In this document: piece after piece, positions 1-5,590 of the stretch
Numbering within the stretch: the stretch's first letter is position 1
Layout: each line of letters opens with the position of its first letter
Origin: JBLHKE01 sp047619485
GTDB taxonomy: Bacteria; Verrucomicrobiota; Verrucomicrobiia; Verrucomicrobiales; DEV007
NCBI GenBank assembly: GCA_047619485.1
Contig: JBLHKE010000537.1
Coordinates: forward strand, 1-5,590
Length of the DNA stretch: 5,590 nucleotides
Reading direction: 5' to 3'
Translations under genes and position numbers: made by a program
Notes under the pieces: generated by a model
Seen by the model: only the letters and a program-made list of their open reading frames with translations
What the model was told of the DNA's origin: nothing
Databases searched by the model: none

Positions 1-2
1 CG

Positions 3-146
3 CAGACCGTCACCAACCACTACACGATCAATGCGCCTGGGGCTGATGCTCATGAAGTGTTGCGGCTCCTGAAGCGTGAGGAAAAACGCAACGCCGGCAA
101 CGGTCTATTCGATCGCGCGCCGGCCACGGGGCCGTTTGGGAGATAA
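3..146 (+). CDS. Phage tail tape-measure protein, C-terminal end (partial)
   Basis: This open frame enters from the left edge and ends at TAA 144-146, giving 47 residues. The segment beginning QTVTNHYTINAPGADAHEV, followed by a charged LLKREEKR stretch and a Gly/Pro-rich tail, resembles the C-termini of tape-measure proteins in alphaproteobacterial P2/Mu-like prophages. These long proteins set tail length and are threaded through the tail tube. The position directly before a gpU-like gene, with two bases between stop and next start, agrees with the order tape measure-U in P2-type tails. Only the last residues are present, so the family assignment rests on this short tail plus context. Confidence 0.6.
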   Translation, partial: QTVTNHYTINAPGADAHEVLRLLKREEKRNAGNGLFDRAPATGPFGR

Positions 147-148
147 CG

Positions 149-561
149 ATGGCAGAAGTCATGATGCAGCTCGGGTTCTTCCAGTTCTCCCTGGATAACG
201 CAGCCTACCAGCGGCTCAGTCGATCGGCTGATTATAGGTGGCCCGGCAGGCGCGGATCGGGACCAATGATGCGCTGCAGTTCACCGGCCTGGGCCCGGAG
301 ACTGTGGAGCTCGAGGGCGTGATCTATCCCCATTTCAGGGGCGGGCTGAAGCAGATCGATAAGATGCGCACACAGGCCAGTCTTGGGCTGCCACTGCCGT
401 TGGTGTCTGGCATCGGTAAGGTGCTGGGCCTGTGGGTCGTGGAGGGCGTCACCGAGGGGCAGGAAGTCTTTGCCTCGCAGGGCATCCCGCATCGGCAAGA
501 GTTCACAATGAGGATGGCAAGATATGACGGCGGTGTCCGATCTCTACTTCGTTTCTTCTGA
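149..561 (+). pseudogene. P2 gpU-like phage tail protein, broken by a one-base frameshift
   Basis: Translation from ATG 149 gives MAEVMMQLGFFQFSLDNAAY and continues to YRWPG near position 246, the typical start of gpU-like tail proteins. That frame then stops at 320-322 after 57 residues. The next frame picks up the family sequence at once, with QARIGTNDALQFTGLGPETV, then GVIYPHFRGGL, GLWVVEGV and RQEFTMRMARYDGG, ending at 561. Restoring one C after 247 (CCCGGC|CAG instead of CCCGGCAG) joins both halves into about 137 residues, the normal size for the family. A GGGAG sits six bases before ATG 149. gpU acts at the tail terminus or completion step in P2. The gene is either inactivated or carries a sequencing error. 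No slippery heptamer suggests programmed shifting. The last 38 bases overlap the next gene. Confidence 0.85.
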
Positions 562-748
562 GGGCGATGTCCTGGACCAGGTCGTGGCCGCGCATTACGG
601 GGATACCCTGGGCGGCAAGGTCGAGGCGGTTCTTGCCGCTAACCCAGGTCTGGGCGCGCTGGGCGCTGTGCTGGATCCTGGCGTTCGCATCCGGTTGCCG
701 GATCTAGACACTTCCGAGCCTTCTGAAACGGCGCAGCTATGGGGCTGA
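524..748 (+). CDS. Phage tail protein X (LysM-like)
   Basis: This small 74-residue protein fits the P2 gpX tail family (usually about 65-75 residues). After a short leader it shows a LysM-like pattern: a Y-F-V-S-S-E-G-D-V-L-D segment at residues 8-18, then HYGDT, a helical region, AANPGL and the closing V-L-D-P-G-V-R-I-R-L-P. LysM-like tail proteins are thought to contact peptidoglycan or the baseplate during assembly and infection. An AGGA lies nine bases before ATG 524, supporting this start inside the 3' end of the gpU-like frame. The stop overlaps the start region of the gpD-like gene, so the genes are probably translationally coupled. Confidence 0.88.
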   Translation: MTAVSDLYFVSSEGDVLDQVVAAHYGDTLGGKVEAVLAANPGLGALGAVLDPGVRIRLPDLDTSEPSETAQLWG

Positions 749-1746
749 TGGATTTCCGGCCGTTGGTCCAGGTCACGATTAACGGGGTGCCGCTGTCGTG
801 GTTCGTGTTCTCGCAGCTGAGTTCGGTGCGCGTGTCCGACACGGCCGGCTTCATCTCCGATACTGCTGAGATTACTTTCGCCAATACCTCGCCGCTGTCG
901 CGCTTTGCCATGCCAGAGCCCGGGGCCGAGGTCGCGATCGCCCTGGGGTACCTCGGTGAATTCTTGCAGATGGGGCTCTATATCGCCGACGAGGTTGAGG
1001 AGAGCTCGCCCCCTCGCATGATTACGGCCGTGTGCCGTGCCAAGGCGCAAGGCGAGACGCAGAGCGGCTTCGCCCCGATTAGCCAGCAGAAGTCCCGGTC
1101 GTGGCCGGCCGGCATGACACTGAAAGCGATTGCCACCACCATTGCCCGCGACAACGGGCTCGAGCCGGCTGTGACGGAAGCCGCGGGGTCCATCGTGCCT
1201 GGTCACATCGATCAGCTGGACGAAAGCGACCTGTCGGTTCTGACGCGGATTGCGGTGCTGCACGACCTCGTTGCCAAGCCGGCCGGTGGCGTTCTCTATG
1301 TCGGGCGCAGGGCGGAGGGGATGAAAGCCTCGGGGCAGCCAACGGCGACAGTGGTGCTGCAGGAGGCAGATGTCACCCGCTGGTCGATGCGCCGGGGGCT
1401 CAGCGAGGCAACGGGTGCGATCATCGCCGCCTATCGGGATCTCGAGAAGGCCGAGGATGTCGAGGTAAAGGTCGGGGACGCGGAGCCGGTGCGCCGGCTT
1501 CGTCAGCGGTTCCGCTCTGAGGAAGAGGCGCGCGCCGTCGCGACGGCTGAGTCGCGCCGTGCCGGCCGTGCGAAGGAGACGCTCGAGGTGGAGCTGCCGG
1601 GGAACCCCTCAATCGCGGCCGAGGGGCGCTTGATCCCGATCGGGTTCAGCGGGGCTGCATCCGGCGTTTGGGTTGTGAAAACGGCGACCCATGAAGTCTC
1701 GGAGGGCGGCTATCGCACGATGGCCCAATGTGAGCGGCCGGAGTAG
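739..1746 (+). CDS. P2 gpD-like late control / baseplate hub protein
   Basis: The 335-residue product resembles the P2 gpD family of baseplate hub proteins, relatives of T4 gp27 and the N-terminal part of VgrG (P2 gpD itself is slightly longer). Visible hallmarks are the opening DFRPLVQVTINGVPL, the early beta-rich SVRVSDTAGFISDTAEITFAN, the PEPGAEVAIALGY segment, a central QLDESDLSVLTRIA (the conserved 'E-S-D-x-x-x-L-x-R-I-A' block), and a C-terminal part with an arginine-rich EEEARAVATAESRRAGRAKE helix before LPGNPSIAAEGRL. It forms the hub that carries the tail spike. The first ATG (739) lies inside the gpX end. ATG 748 overlaps the gpX stop as TGATG and is an equally plausible start. It is the last recognisable tail gene. 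Confidence 0.88.
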   Translation: MGLMDFRPLVQVTINGVPLSWFVFSQLSSVRVSDTAGFISDTAEITFANTSPLSRFAMPEPGAEVAIALGYLGEFLQMGLYIADEVEESSPPRMITAVCRAKAQGETQSGFAPISQQKSRSWPAGMTLKAIATTIARDNGLEPAVTEAAGSIVPGHIDQLDESDLSVLTRIAVLHDLVAKPAGGVLYVGRRAEGMKASGQPTATVVLQEADVTRWSMRRGLSEATGAIIAAYRDLEKAEDVEVKVGDAEPVRRLRQRFRSEEEARAVATAESRRAGRAKETLEVELPGNPSIAAEGRLIPIGFSGAASGVWVVKTATHEVSEGGYRTMAQCERPE

Positions 1747-1774
1747 GGAACCCGCCAGAGGCTCCCAAGCGCGT

Positions 1775-1789
1775 CCAAGGGCATCTTGG
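1775..1789 (+). other. Short inverted repeat after the tail operon
   Basis: CCAAG at 1775-1779 and CTTGG at 1785-1789 can form a small stem with a five-base loop. A further CAAG/CTTG pair (1766-1769 with 1790-1793) could extend it with internal mismatches. It lies in the 74-base gap between the gpD-like gene and the next gene. No T-run follows, so it is not a convincing intrinsic terminator. Confidence 0.2.
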
Positions 1790-1820
1790 CTTGAAATGTT
1801 CGCACCTGGAGCCTGTTTGC

Positions 1821-2432
1821 ATGTCTGAAGAAGAAACCCCTCGCGCGGGGCTGATCAATTGGTCGGAGTGGCGAAAGGATGGCGGCAAGTTTTTCCGTAT
1901 TACCGTTATCGGGGCCTTCGCCGCATGGGGCGGTGCCTATGTGCCCGTGGTTAACGAGCTGGTGTTCTCGCCCTGGCGCTTAGGCGACAAGGTGGATGCG
2001 AATACTGAGACGCTGTCGCACCTGGTCGAAGACGTTAAATTCTTGCAGCGGCCGGATGTGATTTTCCGGATATCTCGATCGGACGTGTTGGGGCCCCGGT
2101 GCGGGGGCGGGCGCAGCTGCGCGATCGAGGTCGAGATCGAGCGGACCGAGGAGGGAAGAAACTGTCAAATTGTACCCGGGCAAACGCGCTATTCTTTCCG
2201 CAATCCGCGGACGGATGCCAGCTTGTACGTTCGCCTCGATCGGCCCGTGCAAAGTCAAAATGTCGGGTCAAAGCCGGTCACGTTCCAGTATCAGGTGACC
2301 GCGCCGTATGGCTTGGAGCCCAACGCTGAGTTTTGCTTGGAGCCGCTCTATACGAGCTGCCCTGGTATGTCGGAGGGGGATGCGCCGATCCGGGCAAACC
2401 GCAGCTGCACGGCAGTGCCTGTTGAGCCTTAG
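1821..2432 (+). CDS. Unrecognised single-pass membrane protein with six periplasmic cysteines
   Basis: I do not recognise this 203-residue protein. ATG 1821 is chosen because GGAG sits nine bases upstream. A further upstream TTG (1791) has no such site. The N-terminus is hydrophilic (MSEEETPRAG), then basic (WRKDGGKFFR), then a hydrophobic segment at about residues 27-49, predicting an N-in, C-out anchor. A short helical stretch follows (VDANTETLSHLVEDVKFLQ, about 58-76). The remainder looks beta-rich and holds six cysteines (94, 100, 115, 172, 180, 196), an even number that would suit disulfides in the periplasm. It follows the gpD-like gene on the same strand and is convergent with the kinase gene. 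It could be late-expressed phage cargo, a lysis-associated membrane protein or a host-surface modifier. None of these is shown by motif. Confidence 0.75.
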   Translation: MSEEETPRAGLINWSEWRKDGGKFFRITVIGAFAAWGGAYVPVVNELVFSPWRLGDKVDANTETLSHLVEDVKFLQRPDVIFRISRSDVLGPRCGGGRSCAIEVEIERTEEGRNCQIVPGQTRYSFRNPRTDASLYVRLDRPVQSQNVGSKPVTFQYQVTAPYGLEPNAEFCLEPLYTSCPGMSEGDAPIRANRSCTAVPVEP

Positions 2433-2494
2433 ATTATTTCGATTTCCTGCTCTCGGTCGGCATATCCCATAGTTTTATTAGCTTCTGAGATCTT

Positions 2495-4225
2495 TCACGC
2501 AGCTTGTTCTAGCTCTGATTCATTGTCCTTAGGTAGAGACAATGTGAATGTGCTGCCTACGCCTACCTCGCTTGTCACGTCAATCGTGCCGTTCTCGAGC
2601 TTCGCTAGTTCCCTCGCCACCGATAAGCCTAGGCCGGTTCCAGCGGCGTTGCGTGATTGGGATAAATCGGCTTGATGAAATGCTTCAAAAATCTTCTTGA
2701 GCTCACCTTTTTCGATGCCGGGGCCAGTATCGCTAACCGAGATATTCACCCTTTGAGCGGTTTCCTCAACCAAAACAGAAACGGTACCCTTATCCGTGAA
2801 CTTAATCGCGTTACCCAACAAGTTGATAAGAATTTGTCGGGTCCTAGTAACATCAGCTATCAAGTTACAACGATGAATGCTCGATCTTAGGTTCAGGCCT
2901 TTCTGATCGGTCAGTACCCTCATTTGATCGATGACGGGCTCAAGTAGCTCCTGAACATCACAAACTTCTGTGTCGAGCTCGAGCCGACCTGTTTCCATTT
3001 TGGCGTAGTCCAACAGCTGGTTTACTAAAAATAAGAGGTGCTCTCCGGATCTCTCAATTTTTTCCATACCTGTAGTCGCTAAATTCAACACGTCGTTTGC
3101 GCACTTGGTAGCTATGTCACCATCTCTCGAATTGGTTTTGAGCTCGCGGAGCAATGTTTCCGACGCTGGCATCCTGTCGATATTTTTTCCCAACCGAGCG
3201 TAGCCAAGAATTACTGTCAAAGGCGTCCGCAGTTCGTGGGATACTACACTCATAAAATTTAGTTTTGCCCGGTCGGCAGCCGTAGCTTCTTGCTTTGCCT
3301 TCTGAAGGGCATCTATATCCAGCAAAGCTTGTCTTTCACTGTCTTCCAGCATTCTAGAGAATTTCAGCAACCTTCTTATCACCCACAGCAATAAGATGAT
3401 GCCAGCTGACGCTACGGCGGTGAAGACAGGTAATAATTCGAAAAACAGATCGCTGCCAGGCGTTCTGGGTGCCCAAACTAGCCATGCGAGAGGATTGCCG
3501 CCTGCTGATGTCAGAGCAATTCCAGCTAAGCTCCCCTCAGGGCGGTTCTTATCGAACCTGTAGTCGTCTAACTCGATCGGTTCAGCCACCTGTGCAGCAA
3601 GAGCATCGTCCACGTATCTGATCGCAACGTGAAGGTACTCCGAGCCGAGTTTCTGCTCCAACTCGCCGGTGTCAGTAACAATTGGGACAACGCTGACGAT
3701 CGCGACCTGATCATCGAGCTCCACAGGTCTAACGGCTTGAATTTCTGCCAAGGTTTCGTATGAGAAATCTGCTCTTGTAGCAGCTTTATTTAATCGTTGT
3801 CGAAGCTGTCGTGCGATCGGAGCGACCACATCACTACGGGACGAGTAAAAACCTAAAGCTTTAACCTCGCCTTGTGCTGAAGCATAAATCGCGTTGTTCT
3901 CTTCGTTAAGAACAAAGTTTTCATTGTGTCCAAAATACTCCTCCATCCAAACGCCTAGATTTTCGTCCATCCATTCGATGTCTAGTTCTTTAGTTCGATT
4001 GACTGCATCGTCCCAAACGGTTGCACTGCGTTGTTGCTCAGGTAAGGTTTGTATAGCAGCTTCGAGATTTCGAGCGGCGAGACGTTGTTCGCGGGAGAGC
4101 GCTTCGCGGTCTGACAGGTTCATGGCGCTGTTGCCAATTACTAAAAGACCAAAAAAACCTAGGCCGAACACAACAAATAGCGAAGCGCTAATCTGCAATG
4201 ACAATCTGTTAGATCTTGAAGGCAT
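2495..4225 (-). CDS. CHASE4-type membrane sensor histidine kinase
   Basis: The 576-residue product is a two-component sensor kinase that would autophosphorylate on histidine and pass phosphate to a response regulator. Domains in order: first membrane helix at about 9-31; periplasmic CHASE4-like sensor at about 35-250 with the characteristic TVWDDAV (69-75) and ENLGVWMEEYFGH (88-100); second membrane helix at about 263-283; a short coiled linker in place of a clear HAMP; HisKA with SHELRTPL, phospho-acceptor His330; and an ATPase domain with NLLGNAIKF (468-476), DTGPGI (499-504), FEAFHQ (513-518) and GTGLGL (529-534). All key boxes are intact. ATG 4225 directly precedes the membrane helix and has AGGAG 13 bases upstream. 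An in-frame GTG at 4285 (596 residues) is possible. There is no receiver domain and no adjacent regulator. The DNA is AT-richer than both flanks. Confidence 0.93.
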   Translation of the reverse strand: MPSRSNRLSLQISASLFVVFGLGFFGLLVIGNSAMNLSDREALSREQRLAARNLEAAIQTLPEQQRSATVWDDAVNRTKELDIEWMDENLGVWMEEYFGHNENFVLNEENNAIYASAQGEVKALGFYSSRSDVVAPIARQLRQRLNKAATRADFSYETLAEIQAVRPVELDDQVAIVSVVPIVTDTGELEQKLGSEYLHVAIRYVDDALAAQVAEPIELDDYRFDKNRPEGSLAGIALTSAGGNPLAWLVWAPRTPGSDLFFELLPVFTAVASAGIILLLWVIRRLLKFSRMLEDSERQALLDIDALQKAKQEATAADRAKLNFMSVVSHELRTPLTVILGYARLGKNIDRMPASETLLRELKTNSRDGDIATKCANDVLNLATTGMEKIERSGEHLLFLVNQLLDYAKMETGRLELDTEVCDVQELLEPVIDQMRVLTDQKGLNLRSSIHRCNLIADVTRTRQILINLLGNAIKFTDKGTVSVLVEETAQRVNISVSDTGPGIEKGELKKIFEAFHQADLSQSRNAAGTGLGLSVARELAKLENGTIDVTSEVGVGSTFTLSLPKDNESELEQAA

Positions 4226-4607
4226 GTCGAATTCAAAGCTCCTAGTACGATAGGTGACGCTCACAGCATGTTGATTTTTTTTCACATATCCGTGCGGTTG
4301 ATTCCGAGCACCAATAGCTTCGTGTATTGAGCGAATATGGCTAACAAATGGCGTTTGTGTGCGACCAATGTTCCATTTTCATAACGCCTTATATCCATAA
4401 CATGGTGATCTAATCGTCGAAGTCGTTATGCGACTTTGATTGGAGCTGAACTTTTCGGCTGTCGGATACTGCGGACTGATGACCCATATAGAGGTTGATC
4501 TACGCCGCTGGCATCGGCTAGTGATCCTGCCTCACATTCTTGATATGTTTCGGGTATGTTCCCGCCGTCTGGTGCACAAAAAATCTTTTAAAAACAGTCA
4601 AAAACGT
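4226..4607. other. Gene-free stretch between the kinase and the tRNA fragment
   Basis: I see no convincing gene here. It should hold the kinase promoter (read leftward) and the phage-side arm of the attachment site. It is AT-rich in patches, including an eight-base T run at 4275-4282 and A-rich tracts from about 4577 to 4604 just before the tRNA fragment. A TATAAG-like hexamer on the - strand (4388-4393) could be a -10 element, but I find no matching -35. An inverted repeat lies at 4420-4436. The open frame running rightward from 4440 reads through the tRNA fragment and is not credible as a protein. Confidence 0.5.
4420..4436. promoter_or_regulatory. Perfect inverted repeat upstream of the kinase (possible operator)
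   Basis: AAGTCG (4420-4425) and CGACTT (4431-4436) form a perfect six-base inverted repeat with a five-base spacer, about 200 bases upstream of the kinase start. The half-site and spacing would suit a dimeric DNA-binding regulator, or a weak hairpin. A smaller palindrome, CCAT-AAC-ATGG, lies nearby at 4395-4405. No regulator is assigned, and short repeats of this size can occur by chance. Confidence 0.25.
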
Positions 4608-4656
4608 GCGGATTGCAAATCCGTGTACAGGAGTTCGATTCTCCTACTCGCCTCCA
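4608..4656 (+). pseudogene. 3' fragment of tRNA-Cys(GCA): prophage attachment site (attR-like)
   Basis: The sequence gives an anticodon stem GCGGA/TCCGT (4608-4612, 4620-4624) around the loop TTGCAAA with anticodon GCA (4615-4617). It continues with a four-base variable region (4625-4628), a T arm AGGAG-TTCGATT-CTCCT (4629-4645), the 3' acceptor strand ACTCGCC (4646-4652), discriminator T and encoded CCA (4654-4656). A U discriminator is normal for tRNA-Cys. The matching 5' acceptor strand (GGCGAGT) and a D arm are absent upstream, where the sequence is A-rich, so this cannot be a working tRNA. Tyrosine integrases often cross over in the anticodon region and leave the displaced 3' part at the far end of the element, with an intact gene rebuilt at the other end. 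That reading is inferred; the fragment itself is directly visible. Confidence 0.88.
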
Positions 4657-4854
4657 CTATATTTCCCTCTCTAAATTACGTTTCTCACAGGCTGACCGCG
4701 CGTGGCATGCGTCGTGGCTATGGCATCCTCTATGTTTTAACCGTATTATCCGCCAAACACGGAAAATTGCGCCTATTGACCCGACTGGCCGTTGCCCGGC
4801 GGGCGGTGATGTGGCATCTCACGAGACAAATAACTGAACGAAAGAGTTTAGCTG

Positions 4855-5508
4855 ATGACAGATTTCACAGCCCGCCGCACCATGATGGTTGATACTCAGG
4901 TGCGCCCTTCGGATGTTACCAAGTTCCCGATTATTGATGCGATGCTCAAGGTGGCGCGCGAGGATTTTGTGCCGGTGGCCCGCCGCGAGGCAGCTTATCT
5001 GGGCGAAAACATCAGCTTGGGCGAAGGGCGCGTGCTGCTTGAGCCGCGGACGCTGGCCAAGATGCTGGACGATCTTGGGGTCGAGAATGACGAGCTGGTG
5101 CTCGATATCGGCTGTGGCTACGGCTATTCCTCTGCCGTGATCGCACATATGGCCGAAGCGGTCGTCGCCGTCGAGGATGACGAGCAGATGGCGAAAGAAG
5201 CACAGGAAACCCTGATCAACGCGGATATCGACAATGTCATCGTACACCACGGCCCGCTGGCTGAAGGGGCACAGCAACATGGGCCCTATGACGTGGTGAT
5301 CGTGCAAGGCGGCGTCGCCGACGTGCCCGAAGCGCTGCTGGCGCAGCTCAAGGATGGCGGGCGGATCGCTTGCCTGTTCATGGACGGCCCCCTGGGCGAG
5401 GTGCGTTTGGGCTACAAAAGCGAACGTGGCATCAGCTGGCGCAAAAGTTTCAACGCCGCCGCCCCTGTCCTGGACGGGTTTACCCGCGCGAAAGAATTCC
5501 AGCTTTAA
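4855..5508 (+). CDS. Protein-L-isoaspartate O-methyltransferase family protein
   Basis: The 217-residue product is a SAM-dependent methyltransferase of the PCMT family. It opens with the family-typical MTDFTARRTMMVDTQVRPSD and FPIIDAMLKVAREDFVP. The SAM-binding fold shows motif I LDIGCGYGY (83-91), the acidic ribose-binding stretch VEDDE (106-110), YDVVIVQGG (145-153) and LKDGGRIACLF (165-175). Canonical enzymes repair isoaspartyl residues in aged proteins in the cytoplasm. Here the segment equivalent to the catalytic 'ISxP' loop reads RVLLEPRT (59-66), lacking the usual serine, so substrate and activity are uncertain. ATG 4855 has a weak AAGAG ribosome site about ten bases upstream. It lies 198 bases past the tRNA fragment, has host-like GC content, and the next gene starts 57 bases downstream on the same strand. 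Confidence 0.9.
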   Translation: MTDFTARRTMMVDTQVRPSDVTKFPIIDAMLKVAREDFVPVARREAAYLGENISLGEGRVLLEPRTLAKMLDDLGVENDELVLDIGCGYGYSSAVIAHMAEAVVAVEDDEQMAKEAQETLINADIDNVIVHHGPLAEGAQQHGPYDVVIVQGGVADVPEALLAQLKDGGRIACLFMDGPLGEVRLGYKSERGISWRKSFNAAAPVLDGFTRAKEFQL

Positions 5509-5565
5509 GCTATCAGAACTGCTGCAGATGACGGCAGATGCAGTGACACCGATGGAGTGTGAAAT

Positions 5566-5590
5566 ATGATGAATACGGGCAAGATGCGGT
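5566..5590 (+). CDS. Start of a downstream gene, probably TolC-family outer membrane protein (partial)
   Basis: ATG 5566 (a second ATG follows at 5569) has a GGAG eight to nine bases upstream and stays open to the window edge, reading MMNTGKMR. The ribosome site and the 57-base gap after the methyltransferase gene suggest a real gene in the same transcription unit. The product cannot be told from eight residues. The TolC guess rests only on the remembered gene order in Rhodobacteraceae, where this type of methyltransferase gene is commonly followed by a TolC-like type I secretion outer membrane gene. Confidence 0.5.

Larger units (their letters stand above)
1..4656. mobile_element. Right-hand end of a P2-type prophage (left end outside window)
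   Basis: The left part encodes consecutive tail proteins of contractile-tailed phages (tape measure, gpU, gpX, gpD). The right limit is set by a truncated tRNA-Cys 3' fragment, the usual product of integration into a tRNA gene. In phage P2 the gene D end of the late region lies close to the attachment site, and the layout here matches that, with two extra genes in between. No integrase, repressor or ogr-type zinc-finger gene is visible, so the integrase would have to lie at the other end. The tail genes are clear. The exact extent, and whether the kinase belongs to the same element, are inferences from the boundary. Confidence 0.7.

Noticed and set aside
149..322. Programmed ribosomal frameshift in the gpU-like gene
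   Set aside because: There is no slippery heptamer at the shift. In P2- and lambda-type phages the known programmed shift lies in the tail assembly genes before the tape measure, not in gpU.
595..1263. Long - strand open frame opposite the gpX/gpD-like genes
   Set aside because: It is antisense to two well-supported tail genes. Its Arg/His/Pro-rich composition is typical of shadow frames in GC-rich DNA.
2433..2494. Possible bidirectional terminator between the convergent unknown gene and the kinase gene
   Set aside because: I could not find a GC-rich stem followed by a T-run on either strand in this short gap.
4744..4749. TATTAT as a -10 element for the methyltransferase gene
   Set aside because: No acceptable -35 hexamer lies at the right distance, and the element is about 105 bases from the start codon, so it is too weak to call.
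4613..4837. 74-codon + strand open frame starting within the anticodon loop
   Set aside because: It begins inside the tRNA fragment, has no ribosome site and no recognisable protein pattern.
4440..4892. 150-codon + strand open frame running across the tRNA fragment into the methyltransferase gene
   Set aside because: It reads through the tRNA-Cys sequence, giving the peptide typical of falsely translated tRNA genes (RADCKSVYRSS). It overlaps the methyltransferase start in another frame and shows no family features.
4819..5307. 162-codon - strand open frame opposite the methyltransferase gene
   Set aside because: It is fully antisense to a gene with clear methyltransferase motifs and has no motif of its own.
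1..5590. CRISPR array, insertion sequence or toxin-antitoxin pair
   Set aside because: I see no regularly spaced direct repeats, transposase motifs or small paired genes with such features anywhere in the window.

Overview
The window looks like the right-hand end of an integrated P2-type (contractile-tail) prophage in an alphaproteobacterium, most likely a Rhodobacteraceae/Roseobacter-group host, followed by host core sequence. The host guess rests on the style of the isoaspartyl methyltransferase-like gene at the right and on the type of the tail proteins at the left. It is an inference from remembered families, not a search result.

Left (1-1746, + strand, GC-rich): a tightly packed tail operon. 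It holds the C-terminal end of a tape-measure protein, then a gpU-like tail protein, a gpX-like (LysM-like) tail protein and a gpD-like baseplate hub protein, joined by overlapping or nearly abutting start/stop codons. The gpU-like gene carries an apparent one-base deletion near position 247 that splits it into two frames.

Middle (1747-4607): the place where P2-type phages carry late-end or accessory genes before the attachment site. It has one + strand gene for an unrecognised single-pass membrane protein with six cysteines in its predicted periplasmic part. Convergent to it is a large, visibly AT-richer - strand gene for a CHASE4-type sensor histidine kinase with no response regulator beside it. 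About 380 bases without a convincing gene follow, between the kinase start and the tRNA fragment.

Junction (4608-4656): the exact 3' part of a tRNA-Cys(GCA) gene, from the anticodon arm through the encoded CCA, with no D arm or 5' acceptor strand. This is what integration of an element into a tRNA gene leaves at the distal attachment site, so it is read as the prophage/host boundary.

Right (4657-5590): host DNA with a complete protein-L-isoaspartate O-methyltransferase-family gene and the first codons of a following gene, which by remembered synteny is probably a TolC-family outer membrane protein.

Taken together, the kinase and the membrane protein are best seen as candidate lysogenic-conversion cargo at the end of a possibly decaying prophage. 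No wholly new system is evident. The items most worth checking are the orphan kinase inside the prophage boundary, the cysteine-rich membrane protein and the divergent methyltransferase.
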